A stretch of 64,000 nt of DNA from DAOUET01 sp034430155 (GCA_034430155.1 DAOUET010000092.1:68597-132596); one strand, 5' to 3'. Positions 44,601-54,277 are shown, numbered from the stretch's first letter. Notes: generated by a model not told the origin, from the sequence alone. Numbers and translations: made by a program.

Positions 44601-45767
44601 ATGTCTCGTAAATTAATTCCCGTCTTTGCGATCCTGATCGCATTATCCCTGGTTGTCGCAGCCTGCGGAACCTCCCAGCCAACTAGCGCTCCAGAGCCCA
44701 CCCAGGGTTCCTCATCAGTCAGCCAACCCGAACAAGTTGTGGAAACCGTTATCGTCACTGTCGAGGTGACCCCAGAGGCAGCAGCTGTCGCCCCCGTCCA
44801 ACCAACCGGTTACGGTACGGTTGTTCAACGCATTAAGGACCGTGGCAAGATAATTTGTGGAGGTCGAACTGACCTGCCCGGCTTTGGTTTTCTGGACGCA
44901 AATGGCCGCAATGTTGGCTTCGATATCGACCTGTGTCGGGCGGTAGCCGCGGCGCTTTTAGGAGATCCTGAAGCTGTTGAGGTAGTACCCTTAAGCGCGG
45001 CCGAACGTGGGCCAGCTTTGCAAACCGGAGAGATCGATATCCTTTCCCGTAATGCCACTTGGACCACCACCCGCGATGCGCAATGGGGCAATTTCACCTG
45101 GGTCATGTTCTACGATGGTCAGGGTTTCATAGTGCCAGTTGACAGCGGCATCACCACCATCGAGCAGCTGGATGGCGCCACCATCTGTGTTACCAGCGGT
45201 ACCACTACCGAACTTAACCTGGCAGACGCTTTCCGACAGCGCAACTTAAACTTCACCCCTGTGACCTTCGAGGATACTGCTTCGGTGTATGGCGCATACG
45301 AGGAGGGTCGTTGCGACGCCGCCACCAGCGATAAATCCCAGTTGGCAGCGGTACGCAGTGGCTTTGCCAACCCAGAGGCTCACGTGATTTTAGACATCAC
45401 CATTTCTAAAGAACCCCTAACCCCTGCGGTTCCCGCAGGCGATGATCAGTGGTTCGACATCGTCAAGATCACCATGTGGGGTCTGATCAACGCCGAAGAA
45501 CTCAACGTAACCCAGGCCAATGTGGAAGACATGAAGGCCAGTGACAACGTCACGGTACAGCGCTTGCTTGGAGTAGAAGGCGATTGGGGCCAGGCAGATC
45601 TCGGGCTGTCACCAGATGCCATGGTACAAGCCATCAAAGCAGTAGGCAACTACGGTGAGATCTATGATCGTTTTATGGGGCCGAACGGTACATCCTTTAC
45701 ACTGGATCGCGGTCTGAATAATCTTTGGACTGAGGGTGGCCTGATTTACGGCATACCGCTTCGCTGA
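44601..45767 (+). CDS. aapJ: General amino-acid ABC transporter, substrate-binding lipoprotein
   Basis: 388 residues: signal peptide with lipobox VVAAC (~Cys22), a Thr/Pro/Val linker, then a family-3 binding fold starting RIKDRGKIICGGRTDLPGFG (split at GG). GFDIDLCRAVAAAL, FTWVMFYDGQGF and SDKSQLAAVRSG follow. This length and the neighbours match the Aap/Bzt type for polar L-amino acids. GGAGGAG lies 9 bases upstream of the ATG. A strong stem-loop separates it from aapQ. Confidence 0.92.
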   Translation: MSRKLIPVFAILIALSLVVAACGTSQPTSAPEPTQGSSSVSQPEQVVETVIVTVEVTPEAAAVAPVQPTGYGTVVQRIKDRGKIICGGRTDLPGFGFLDANGRNVGFDIDLCRAVAAALLGDPEAVEVVPLSAAERGPALQTGEIDILSRNATWTTTRDAQWGNFTWVMFYDGQGFIVPVDSGITTIEQLDGATICVTSGTTTELNLADAFRQRNLNFTPVTFEDTASVYGAYEEGRCDAATSDKSQLAAVRSGFANPEAHVILDITISKEPLTPAVPAGDDQWFDIVKITMWGLINAEELNVTQANVEDMKASDNVTVQRLLGVEGDWGQADLGLSPDAMVQAIKAVGNYGEIYDRFMGPNGTSFTLDRGLNNLWTEGGLIYGIPLR

Positions 45768-45788
45768 TTCTATACAACAGCAACTCTC

Positions 45789-45823
45789 GAGGGGTGCCCC
45801 CCGAGTGCGGGGTTGCACCCCTC
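45789..45823 (+). other. Stem-loop between aapJ and aapQ
   Basis: GAGGGGTGCCCC pairs with GGGGTTGCACCCCTC (about 13 bp with a 2-base bulge). No T-tract follows. Such hairpins between binding-protein and permease genes commonly stabilise the upstream mRNA; that role is inferred. Confidence 0.65.
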
Positions 45824-45839
45824 AAATTCGATCCTACTG

Positions 45840-47039
45840 ATGACATCCCGGCATTCCGGTATAAATCAGGTGCAATTTCGAAGCGAGATCCCGTTCTGGC
45901 GGGATGAACGCGTCCTTCGCATTGCTGCACAGGTCATCTCCGCCATCCTGATAATAGGTTTCATCATCTGGTCGGTCGACAATGTCATAAAAGCTACCGC
46001 CCAGCGTGGCCTATCCTTGGGATTCGGCTTTCTAAATGAATCTGCTGGTTTCCCCATCGGCGAGACTCCCATCCCCTATGATCCTTCACGCAGTTTTGCT
46101 TACGCCTTCGTGGTGGGCGTACTCAGCACCCTGAAAGTCGCCATCCTCGGGATCGTATTCACGACATTATTGGGAACCTTGGTTGGATTGATGCGACTTT
46201 CATCGAACTGGTTGATCAGCCGGATTGCCTTAGCATATGTTGAAATACATCGCAATATCCCCTTGCTGGTGTTGCTCTTCCTATGGTACCGGGGAGTGTT
46301 CCTGAAATTTCCCAGAGTACAGGAAAGCATCACCTGGCCCGGACCAATTTTCATCAATCAACGCGGCCTCTACATGACCTGGCCGAGGCTTACTTCTACT
46401 GGAACGATATTCCTTACGGCTAGTACTGCTGGTATTCTCCTGGCGATCATTGCCTTTATTTGGCTGCGGAAGGTTCGTGAAGTTACCGGTCGACCCACAT
46501 ATTTCGGTCTCACCAGCCTTGCCATCCTGATTTTATTTCCGCTGGTTGGATGGTTTCTGGCGGGGGGCAACCCCATCACTTTCGATATCCCGCAGCTATC
46601 AGGATTTAACTTCCAGGGCGGCGTTCACCTTACTCCAGAGTTCACCGCCTTACTGATCGGGCTTGTGACTTACACCGCCGGTTTCATCGCCGAGGTCGTC
46701 CGGGCTGGAATTCAAGCTGTCAACCGTGGGCAGTTAGAGGCAGCTCGCGCCCTGGGGCTAAACTATTCGCAGTTGCTGGGTTTGGTGATCATACCCCAGG
46801 CGCTGCGGGTGATCATCCCCCCTCTGATCAGCCAATATCTAAACCTCACCAAGAACTCTAGTTTGGCGTTCTTCATCGGTTATCCCGAATTATTCTTCAT
46901 CGGCAAGACCACCATCAACCAGGCTGGGCGAGCCATTCAGGTCTTCGTTTTGGTCATGCTGGTTTATCTGATTATCAGCCTGCTAACTTCTATGATTTTA
47001 AACACCTATAACCGCCGTATTCAGTTCATCGAGAGGTAA
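45840..47039 (+). CDS. aapQ: General amino-acid ABC transporter permease
   Basis: About 399 residues, HisM-type permease. N-terminal helix IAAQVISAILIIGFIIW; the EAA loop appears as RAGIQAVNRGQLEAARALGL followed by VIIPQALRVIIPPL. The long central insert between helices is typical of AapQ rather than of short permeases. ATG 45840 is preferred over the TTG inside the stem-loop. Confidence 0.9.
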   Translation: MTSRHSGINQVQFRSEIPFWRDERVLRIAAQVISAILIIGFIIWSVDNVIKATAQRGLSLGFGFLNESAGFPIGETPIPYDPSRSFAYAFVVGVLSTLKVAILGIVFTTLLGTLVGLMRLSSNWLISRIALAYVEIHRNIPLLVLLFLWYRGVFLKFPRVQESITWPGPIFINQRGLYMTWPRLTSTGTIFLTASTAGILLAIIAFIWLRKVREVTGRPTYFGLTSLAILILFPLVGWFLAGGNPITFDIPQLSGFNFQGGVHLTPEFTALLIGLVTYTAGFIAEVVRAGIQAVNRGQLEAARALGLNYSQLLGLVIIPQALRVIIPPLISQYLNLTKNSSLAFFIGYPELFFIGKTTINQAGRAIQVFVLVMLVYLIISLLTSMILNTYNRRIQFIER

Positions 47040-47041
47040 TC

Positions 47042-48247
47042 GTGGCAGCAACCAGCAAAGTCGTCAGACCACCCCAATCTCCAGGCGCCCTGCAGTGGTT
47101 ACGCGAGAATCTATTCAACAATTTGCTGAACAGCCTGCTGACAGTCATATCTCTGGCGGTGATATTGTTTACGCTGGCAGGCGCTTTCCGTTGGGTTTTT
47201 TTCACAGCTAATTGGGAACCCATTTCAAACAACCCGCTTCTATATCTGGTGGGCCAATACCCTCGAGATGACCTCTGGCGGCTGGGAGTTGGGTTAGTGT
47301 TATCATCTTTTCTATTTGGCGGTAGCTGGCGAGTCTGGGGGGGTGTATTGCGCACCCTGGCTTTTACTTACGCCCTTTTCCTGTTAGCCGGTGTTCTCTG
47401 GCCCCTCCAAGCCGAGACGCTCACACTGACGATGCGCGCCTTCCTGTTAGCCAACCTGGTAGTGATTTACCTGGGATTCGCCTTCGCAGGTTTTAAATTC
47501 GTCCGTCCCCTGTCTGTCTTATTCGGGTGGGTGTTCACCCTTATAATCACGCTGGTGCTTTTACACGGGATTTCAAGCGTTGCATTTCTGCCCGATGTGT
47601 CGACCGGCTTGTGGGGTGGTATCATGGTGACCTTGATCCTGGCGATTGGGGGTATCACCCTCTCCTTTCCAATCGGCGTGCTGTTAGCGCTAGGTCGCCG
47701 CTCCTCTTTGCCGGTGGTCACCATATTCAGCACCGCTTTTATCGAAGTAATCCGCGGAGTGCCTCTGATTGGTATCCTCTTTCTATCTTCTATTATCGTA
47801 CCCCTTTTTCTACCGCCGGAAGTACGTATCGATCGATTGCTACGCGCTCTGCTGGGGATGACCCTCTTCAGCGCAGCATATACAGCAGAGAACGTAAGGG
47901 GTGGTTTAGCCGCTGTTCCACCTGGTCAGGTAGAAGCTGCCAAAGCAATCGGCCTTAATAACTTTCAAATCACCATACTGATCGTCCTGCCGCAAGCGCT
48001 GCGTGCAGTTATCCCTCCTATTGTAGGGCAATTCATCAGTTTGTTTAAAGATACTACCCTGGCATCCGGCGTTGCGGTGTTAGAATTGTTGAGCGTAGGC
48101 CGTTCTATCTTGCAGGCCAACCCGCAATATATCGGCCTCCAGACTGAGGTTTACCTTTTCATAGCCGCCGTGTTCTGGATCTTAAGTTACTTGATGTCCT
48201 ATGCCAGCCAACGTTTAGAAGTTGCTCTAGGTGTTGGCCAGCGGTAA
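47042..48247 (+). CDS. aapM: General amino-acid ABC transporter permease
   Basis: 401 residues, partner of aapQ, starting with GTG 2 bases after its stop. About 8 membrane helices; EAA loop NVRGGLAAVPPGQVEAAKAIGL followed by IVLPQALRAVIPPI. FIEVIRGVPLIGILF matches the family. Confidence 0.9.
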   Translation: MAATSKVVRPPQSPGALQWLRENLFNNLLNSLLTVISLAVILFTLAGAFRWVFFTANWEPISNNPLLYLVGQYPRDDLWRLGVGLVLSSFLFGGSWRVWGGVLRTLAFTYALFLLAGVLWPLQAETLTLTMRAFLLANLVVIYLGFAFAGFKFVRPLSVLFGWVFTLIITLVLLHGISSVAFLPDVSTGLWGGIMVTLILAIGGITLSFPIGVLLALGRRSSLPVVTIFSTAFIEVIRGVPLIGILFLSSIIVPLFLPPEVRIDRLLRALLGMTLFSAAYTAENVRGGLAAVPPGQVEAAKAIGLNNFQITILIVLPQALRAVIPPIVGQFISLFKDTTLASGVAVLELLSVGRSILQANPQYIGLQTEVYLFIAAVFWILSYLMSYASQRLEVALGVGQR

Positions 48248-48341
48248 AGTACCTGATTTCACTCTTGAAAGATAGTTTGAGAAGCATGTCGCACTAACAA
48301 TCTGAATACAAATATGTATAACGTGCCTCCTGGAGATTAAC

Positions 48342-49100
48342 ATGAGTGCCAACCATTCAAGCGAACAACCGATCATCCTGTGCCGAGATGTACACAAATG
48401 GTACGGCAATTTTCAAGCCTTAAAAGGTATCGACATGGAAGTTTACAAGGGGGAGGTGATCGTGATATTCGGCCCTTCCGGCTCAGGAAAATCAACCTTT
48501 ATCCGTACGCTTAACCGACTGGAAGAACACCAGAAAGGCCAGATCATCATAGATGGCATTGAACTATCCCATGACGTGCGCAATATCGAGAAGGTCCGCA
48601 TGGAAACCGGCATGGTTTTTCAACAATTCAACCTCTTTCCTCACCTGACGGTAATCCAAAACATCACGCTTGCGCCTATCTGGGTACGCAAATGGCCTAA
48701 AGAAAAAGCGGAGGAGATTGCTGGGCAGCTTCTGGAGCGTGTGGGCATACCAGAACAGGCTGAAAAATTTCCCGGGCAGCTCTCAGGCGGTCAACAACAG
48801 CGGGTGGCCATGGCACGCGCCCTGGCAATGCAGCCAAAAATCATGCTTTTCGACGAACCCACCTCAGCTCTCGACCCTGAAATGATCAAGGAAGTGCTGG
48901 ATGTCATGGTCGAATTAGCCAAGAGCGGTATGACCATGCTGGTGGTCACTCACGAAATGAGCTTCGCCAGAGCTGTTGCCGATCGCATGTACTTCTTTGA
49001 TGATGGTCTGATCGTGGAAAGCGGCACTCCCGACGAAATCTTTAATAACCCCCAGGAAGACCGGACAAAGCTGTTCCTGTCCCAGATATTATCACACTAG
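48342..49100 (+). CDS. aapP: Amino-acid ABC transporter ATP-binding protein
   Basis: 252 residues: Walker A GPSGSGKSTF (~44), Q-loop VFQQFNLFPHLTV, signature LSGGQQQRVAMARAL (~147), Walker B IMLFDEPTSALD (~168), H-loop VVTHEMSFA. This is the GlnQ/AapP type. The gene follows aapM by 94 bases and has a GGAG site. A hairpin terminator follows. Confidence 0.95.
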   Translation: MSANHSSEQPIILCRDVHKWYGNFQALKGIDMEVYKGEVIVIFGPSGSGKSTFIRTLNRLEEHQKGQIIIDGIELSHDVRNIEKVRMETGMVFQQFNLFPHLTVIQNITLAPIWVRKWPKEKAEEIAGQLLERVGIPEQAEKFPGQLSGGQQQRVAMARALAMQPKIMLFDEPTSALDPEMIKEVLDVMVELAKSGMTMLVVTHEMSFARAVADRMYFFDDGLIVESGTPDEIFNNPQEDRTKLFLSQILSH

Positions 49101-49158
49101 ATAGCTTTCCCGGATTTCTCGATCCAGGAAGAAACCTGCCTCTTGATATGTTAAACAT

Positions 49159-49189
49159 TGAGTGGCGCATCCAAAAAGTGCGCCACTCA
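49159..49189. terminator. Terminator hairpin between aapP and convergent lipoprotein gene
   Basis: Perfect 11-bp inverted repeat (49159-49169, 49179-49189) with a 9-base loop in the convergent gap. No long T-tract. Confidence 0.65.
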
Positions 49190-49212
49190 TGCTTGAGCTG
49201 GGCAGGCTGATC

Positions 49213-49803
49213 CTAAGGGCTGATTTCACCGACCTTTTCACCGTTTACCAGTACTGAATATTTCCCGCTGGTGAAGCTTCCCAAGGGGATATCTTTTTCA
49301 AATGGTTCTAAGACCTGGATGCATATTTGGTCTGGATCTGTTATCGAATAAACATCCACCTTAATGATGTTTTGCTCATCAGGCTCGGACACCTCAGCTC
49401 GCAACTGGTGGCATGGTGTAGGCAGCGCACCGGTCAGGTGTAGCACAAATTGGGGCGGGAAGCTTTCCAAAACTAGCAAATCCTTGCCTTCAATAAATAC
49501 GTTTCCTCGGATCATTTGGTTATCTCCCGGTAAGGGTTTCATTGGTGAGAGATAAGCATCTCCCGGAGCAGGATAAGCGGGTGAAACCACCGTATCGTCT
49601 GAACCGATGGGCGTCTGGATAAGAGTTGGGGTTTGCTCACCTGCCGGATAAGGCGGCAAGGTCCCGACAATGGCGGGTGTGGCATTCTGTGGTGAAGCTG
49701 GATAAACTTCTCCCGTAGGGCTTTCCAGCATGGCGGTTGGCCCAACACAGGCTACCAGCAACATAGCCATAAGAAAAGAAGGTGTAATTAATCTACGGAA
49801 CAT
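49213..49803 (-). CDS. Lipoprotein of unknown function
   Basis: 196 residues: signal peptide with lipobox LLVAC (~Cys19), a Pro/Thr-rich linker to ~90, then a ~100-residue beta-rich domain (MIRGNVFIEGKDLLVLESFPPQF, split at DL; HQLRAEVSEPDE; CIQVLEPFEKDIPLGSF). The two Cys could form a disulfide. No family recognised with confidence. Confidence 0.7.
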   Translation of the reverse strand: MFRRLITPSFLMAMLLVACVGPTAMLESPTGEVYPASPQNATPAIVGTLPPYPAGEQTPTLIQTPIGSDDTVVSPAYPAPGDAYLSPMKPLPGDNQMIRGNVFIEGKDLLVLESFPPQFVLHLTGALPTPCHQLRAEVSEPDEQNIIKVDVYSITDPDQICIQVLEPFEKDIPLGSFTSGKYSVLVNGEKVGEISP

Positions 49804-49904
49804 GTATTCCTCTAGATTTCTCTTCCTGTGCTTAGACGCTCTTCGAGGCCGACGAGTTCCCCCAAGAAACCAAACTCTCTCGACTCAACTGATACTCTTT
49901 CTTG

Positions 49905-51356
49905 CTAACCCTTGATCACTACAACCGGTCGTAAGCGAGCCACCTTTTTGGCAATCCCCGCCCCAGCGACGGTATCTACGACATCATCCACATCTTTGTA
50001 GGCAGCTGGGGCTTCCTCTGCTAATCCAGCCATCGAACCCGCCCGGATTTGGATGCCCATGGCTTGCAGCTCAGCTCGGAGATCCTCCCCCCACACGGTT
50101 TTCTTCGCCTTGCTACGGCTCATTACCCTACCAGCGCCATGGCAGGTAGAACCGAAGGATCGCTCCATGCTGCCTTGAGTGCCCACCAGTACCCAGGACG
50201 CCGTGCCCATACTGCCAGGAACCAGAACCGGTTGCCCAATCGAACGGTATTCCTCCGGCAACCCCTCAAAACCTGGGCCAAATGCGCGGGTAGCTCCCTT
50301 ACGGTGCACGCAAACCCTCACCTGTTCGCCCGCAACGGTATGCGTCTCGATCTTACCCATATTGTGGGCGATGTCATAAACCTGGTGCAGATGCCAGTTG
50401 CGTACTTTACCAGCAAAGACTTGCTCGAAAGCCTTCCGGGCGAAATGAGCCAACACCTGGCGGTTTGCGAAGGCGTAATTTGCAGCACAACGCATGGCTG
50501 CCAGGTAGTTCTGCCCTTCAGTCGAATTCAGTGGAGCACATACCAGCTCTCGATCTGGTAACTCAATTCCGTACTTACGTACTGCCCCTTGGAAATCCTT
50601 GACGTAGTCCGAGCAGATTTGGTGTCCGAACCCACGCGACCCGCAGTGAATCAGCACCACGAGATAGCCTTTCACCAGGCCCATCGCCTGAGCAGCTTGG
50701 CTATCGAAGATTTGTTCCACCACATCCACTTCGATAAAATGGTTGCCGGCTCCCAAGGTGCCAACCTGCGGGCGTCCCCGCTCTTTAGCCCGTCTGCTCA
50801 CTTTCCCCGAATCAGCGCCCTCAATGAACCCGCTCTCCTCCGTGCGGCGAAGGTCGGAATCGCTGGCATAACCTTGTTTGAGCGCCCAACGGCTTCCTGT
50901 CTGACAAACCTGATCGAGTTCTTTTTCACTCAATCGCAAGTGCCCTTTCTTTCCTACCCCACTGGGACAATTCTGGTTCAAGGCTGTAGCTAGATCGCTC
51001 AGGTGTTGCTTCACAGCTTCATACTCGATTTGAGAGCCTAATAGGCGAACACCGCAATTGATATCATACCCAATCGCGCCAGGTGAGATCACCCCTTCCG
51101 GTAAGCGGGTGGCGGCTACCCCTCCGATAGGAAAGCCATAACCTTGATGCATATCGGGCATAACAACCACGTGACCGACCAGCCCCGGCAAGGTGGCGGA
51201 GTTGACCGCTTGCTCTAGAGACTTATCATCCATAATCGCCTCAAGCAATTTTTTCGTGGCGAAAATCCGCACAGGGACGCGCATATCCGACCGGTAGGAT
51301 TGGGGGATCTCCCATTCGAACTCTGAGGTTTGCTTCATGTCCTGTAAACTAACCAT
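49905..51356 (-). CDS. rtcB: RNA-splicing ligase RtcB
   Basis: 483 residues: MPDMHQGYGFPIGGVAA (~66-82), Mn-binding Cys101 in GYDINCGVRLLG, GTLGAGNHFIEV, LIHCGSRGFGH, HNMGKIETH, and the guanylated-His region STCHGAGRVMSR. It joins 2',3'-cyclic phosphate or 3'-phosphate RNA ends to 5'-OH ends. It lies 58 bases downstream of the archease gene, its known activator. Confidence 0.96.
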   Translation of the reverse strand: MVSLQDMKQTSEFEWEIPQSYRSDMRVPVRIFATKKLLEAIMDDKSLEQAVNSATLPGLVGHVVVMPDMHQGYGFPIGGVAATRLPEGVISPGAIGYDINCGVRLLGSQIEYEAVKQHLSDLATALNQNCPSGVGKKGHLRLSEKELDQVCQTGSRWALKQGYASDSDLRRTEESGFIEGADSGKVSRRAKERGRPQVGTLGAGNHFIEVDVVEQIFDSQAAQAMGLVKGYLVVLIHCGSRGFGHQICSDYVKDFQGAVRKYGIELPDRELVCAPLNSTEGQNYLAAMRCAANYAFANRQVLAHFARKAFEQVFAGKVRNWHLHQVYDIAHNMGKIETHTVAGEQVRVCVHRKGATRAFGPGFEGLPEEYRSIGQPVLVPGSMGTASWVLVGTQGSMERSFGSTCHGAGRVMSRSKAKKTVWGEDLRAELQAMGIQIRAGSMAGLAEEAPAAYKDVDDVVDTVAGAGIAKKVARLRPVVVIKG

Positions 51357-51414
51357 AGCTTTGCCTCTCTTACCAAGGGAGCGTTGAAACTAATCGCAAT
51401 TTCTTAAAAATCCT

Positions 51415-51831
51415 TCAAACATCAAACACGATTCTGGCTTCAAGCCCAGATGGACTTTCGTTTATGGCCAGGTTGTGGTAAGTGACCGCTTTGATCTCCT
51501 TGGATAGCGCCTTAAATGGCGCTCCGCTTAGTTGAGCCCTCAGCGTATTATTTTCTACTGAAATCTCAAACATATCAAAACCAAGGCCTTCCACCTCCCC
51601 TAAGTAAAGCAGCTCCGTCAAGAAGGCCACCAACAAGCTTTCACGATCGAGAGCATGCACTTCCAACTCACGTTTCAAACGCTTATCGAGTACCAGGCGC
51701 GCTCCTGTTAACTCATACATACCAAGCGCCGCCTGTTCGCATAAGCTGGCCAGGTCGGGCGCCCATACCTCTAATTCCCAATCGGCAATATGTTCGAGTT
51801 CGCGATACCCACTGGTTCGGCGAGTAGTCAT
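51415..51831 (-). CDS. Archease, RtcB activator
   Basis: 138 residues with the archease pattern: YRELEHIADWELEVWAPDL (Asp/His metal residues), FLTELLYLGEVEGLGF and IKAVTYHNLAI near the C-terminus. It promotes RtcB guanylation and multiple turnover. A TATACT ends 5 bases before the first ATG (51834), so the transcript may be leaderless. Confidence 0.93.
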   Translation of the reverse strand: MTTRRTSGYRELEHIADWELEVWAPDLASLCEQAALGMYELTGARLVLDKRLKRELEVHALDRESLLVAFLTELLYLGEVEGLGFDMFEISVENNTLRAQLSGAPFKALSKEIKAVTYHNLAINESPSGLEARIVFDV

Positions 51832-51968
51832 CATTAATTAGTATACCATCATGATTTCAGGGCACATCTGGCATCACCAAGGGGTGTAACTAGTTCTGGA
51901 GCAAATGGGGTTTGGGGGCAGGTTGTAAACTTGCCTTTAATCTGACATGCCCCTCATCAAGGCTATCC

Positions 51969-51997
51969 TTGCAGGATAAACCACCATCCTCTATAAT
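51969..51997 (+). promoter_or_regulatory. Promoter of fhaA-fhaB
   Basis: TTGCAG (51969-51974), 17-base spacer, perfect TATAAT (51992-51997); ~75-base leader to the fhaA ATG. Confidence 0.7.
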
Positions 51998-52078
51998 TGC
52001 AGGACGTGCTCAGCGTTTGAGAATATCTCCGACCCCCATCATTCACGTAATTTATTCAATCTTTGAGCAACCAAAAAT

Positions 52079-52858
52079 ATGCTACAAGACAAACTTTTCC
52101 AACTAGAAACCCGTCTTCAAGCGCTAATAGAGGGAAATGCCGCCCGCATTTTCCCCCAACGGGAAATATACCATGATCTTGCCTCTCTCCTACTAGCTGC
52201 TATGAAGGATAATCTTCAAACAAAATCTGATGGGAAGATCTATGCACCAAACCTTTTTACTTTACAAACCGATCAAGACGATGCAGCTGTTTTCCGGGAG
52301 AACCACACTATGTTGGCTGAGCTCGCCTCCGTCATTCAGCAAGCTGGTGAAGAATCTGGATTAGATTTTTATTCACCGCCAATCATCAGGGTGGCAACCG
52401 CGGTGAAGGCAAGCCCTCACCAGGTGCGCATTCAGGCTCAATTCAGCCACCAACAGCTCGGAAAAACTGCTACATTAACCACCCAGACAGATGACCAGGC
52501 TGAATCGATGCCAAGCAACGCCTTTTTAATCGTCAATGGCAAAGATATGTTTCCCCTTACCCATGCGGTTATAAACATCGGTCGGCGCCCTGACAATCAC
52601 CTGTGCGTTGATGATCGGCGCGTGTCTCGAATTCATGCCCAAATGCGAGCCAAGCATGGTCGCTTTATTATATTTGACCTTGACTCGACCGGCGGCACCT
52701 TTGTCAATGGAAAGCGTATCAAACAATACACTCTTCACCCTGGTGATGTGATCTCCCTCGCTGGTGCTCTCCTGATTTTTGGGCAGGATACCGCCTCTTT
52801 TACAAACGGAGATCAGGATTCTACCCACCCTATTATGCCCTATCCCCAGGAAGAGTGA
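52079..52858 (+). CDS. fhaA: FhaA-like protein (DUF3662 plus FHA domain)
   Basis: 259 residues: an N-terminal ~115-residue DUF3662-type domain (IFPQREIYHDLASLLLAAM), a linker, and a C-terminal FHA domain (~160-240) with INIGRRPDNHLCVDDRRVSRIHAQM (split) and STGGTFVNGKRI, where the Arg, Ser and His bind phosphothreonine. In Actinobacteria FhaA links Ser/Thr kinase signals to cell-wall synthesis. It precedes fhaB by 12 bases. Confidence 0.88.
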   Translation: MLQDKLFQLETRLQALIEGNAARIFPQREIYHDLASLLLAAMKDNLQTKSDGKIYAPNLFTLQTDQDDAAVFRENHTMLAELASVIQQAGEESGLDFYSPPIIRVATAVKASPHQVRIQAQFSHQQLGKTATLTTQTDDQAESMPSNAFLIVNGKDMFPLTHAVINIGRRPDNHLCVDDRRVSRIHAQMRAKHGRFIIFDLDSTGGTFVNGKRIKQYTLHPGDVISLAGALLIFGQDTASFTNGDQDSTHPIMPYPQEE

Positions 52859-52870
52859 TCTCGAGAATTC

Positions 52871-53305
52871 ATGAGCGGTGTTGTTCTTCTCATCCTGAGA
52901 GTCGGTCTCCTTCTGAGCCTGTACGCTTTTTTGGGTTACGCGCTGTTAATTATCTGGCGGGATCTAAAACGCCATAGCGACCTGTACCTCTCTCATCAGA
53001 CCCCTGCCATCCGATTATTACACCAAGCGGACACAGAAATGCGGACATACCGATTCACAATAGCAGATATCCGGATAGGACGGGATCCAGCTGCGGATTG
53101 TCCTCTCGATGATCTGACCGTCTCCAGCGATCATGCCCGCCTATCTTTCCGTCAAGGCCAATGGTGGGTTGAAGACCGGGGTTCTAAGAACGGGACTTTT
53201 CTAAACCAGGAGCTGGTCTCCCAGCCCTTAGTCATCGCATCTGGGGATCAATTGCGATTTGGACAGGTGATCCTAACCGTTGAGATTGGCGAAGAAGAGC
53301 CCTGA
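52871..53305 (+). CDS. fhaB: FhaB-like membrane-anchored FHA protein
   Basis: 144 residues: one N-terminal membrane helix (VVLLILRVGLLLSLYAFLGY), then an FHA domain with IRIGRDPAADCPLDDLTVSSDHARL (split) and SKNGTFLNQELV. It matches FhaB/FipA. Fha genes beside an ftsW/pbp gene mirror the actinobacterial fhaA-fhaB-pstP-rodA-pbpA block, here without the phosphatase and with mtnP inserted. Confidence 0.88.
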   Translation: MSGVVLLILRVGLLLSLYAFLGYALLIIWRDLKRHSDLYLSHQTPAIRLLHQADTEMRTYRFTIADIRIGRDPAADCPLDDLTVSSDHARLSFRQGQWWVEDRGSKNGTFLNQELVSQPLVIASGDQLRFGQVILTVEIGEEEP

Positions 53306-53334
53306 TTGACAGCCTACCTCCCTACAGGTATGAT
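53306..53334 (+). promoter_or_regulatory. Promoter of mtnP
   Basis: Perfect TTGACA (53306-53311), exactly 17 bases, TATGAT (53329-53334). The -35 begins right after the fhaB stop, so mtnP and perhaps the FtsW fusion can be expressed apart from fhaAB. Confidence 0.8.
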
Positions 53335-53410
53335 AGTGACCATAAATTTGAGTTTCGCGTGCTTCTGCGTTCAATTTAAATGAAACATCCTCCAACAGGA
53401 GTGGTAATCT

Positions 53411-54277
53411 GTGACAGAAAAACCTACCTTAGCGGTTATCGGTGGATCAGGTTTCTACCACATGACCGGGTTGGAAGAGACCCGAGAATACGACCTGAAC
53501 ACCCCTTTTGGTAAACCCAGCGCTCCGATTGTTGTCGGTACGCTAGAAAACCGAAGGGTGGCTTTCCTGGCGCGGCATGGTCTCGGTCATCACTTCTCCC
53601 CCTCTGAGATCAACTTCCGCGCCAACATCTATGCGCTAAAATCGCTAGGCGTGGAACGGGTAGTCAGCATTAGCGCCTGCGGCTCCTTGCGAGATGACTA
53701 TAAGCCTGGCGATATTGTGATCCCCAGCCAGCTTTTTGATTTCACTCGTAATCGCAAACGTACCTTTTTCGAGGGAGGTCTGGTTGCTCATATCAGCGTG
53801 GCAGATCCTTTCTGCCCGGACTTATCTGATCAAGTCTACCAGGCGGTTCAGGCAACCGGTGCTCCCGTCCACTCGGGAGGAGAATTTATAACCATTGAAG
53901 GACCCCGCTTCTCTACACGTTCTGAATCAAATACCTTCCGCGCCTGGGGAATGTCGTTAATAGGCATGACCACCTCTCCCGAAGCCTTCCTCGCGAAGGA
54001 GGCTGAGCTTTGTTATACCGTAATGGCACATGTCACTGATTTCGATGTCTGGCATGTCTCAGAGCAGCCCGTAACGGTTGAGCAAGTCATCGAGGTTCTC
54101 AACCGCAACACCGAGATCGCTCAACAAGCTATCCGCATTCTGGTGCGACAGCTCACCCCCGAACGTCACTGTGAATGCTCACAAGCTTTAGCGACTGCGC
54201 TGATCACATCAATCGATGCTATCCCCCTCGAAACACGCAAAAAACTTAGCGTGCTGATAGATAAATACTTGAAGTAA
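53411..54277 (+). CDS. mtnP: 5'-methylthioadenosine phosphorylase
   Basis: 288 residues: VIGGSGFYHM at the start, FLARHGLGHHFSPSEIN, ITIEGPRFSTRSES, GMTTSPEAFLAKEAELCY and VTDFDVWH. The Asp pair in TDFDVW favours 6-aminopurine substrates (MTAP) over oxopurines. It yields methylthioribose-1-phosphate for mtnA. GTG start with AGGAG 12 bases upstream. It ends 9 bases before the FtsW fusion gene. Confidence 0.92.
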   Translation: MTEKPTLAVIGGSGFYHMTGLEETREYDLNTPFGKPSAPIVVGTLENRRVAFLARHGLGHHFSPSEINFRANIYALKSLGVERVVSISACGSLRDDYKPGDIVIPSQLFDFTRNRKRTFFEGGLVAHISVADPFCPDLSDQVYQAVQATGAPVHSGGEFITIEGPRFSTRSESNTFRAWGMSLIGMTTSPEAFLAKEAELCYTVMAHVTDFDVWHVSEQPVTVEQVIEVLNRNTEIAQQAIRILVRQLTPERHCECSQALATALITSIDAIPLETRKKLSVLIDKYLK

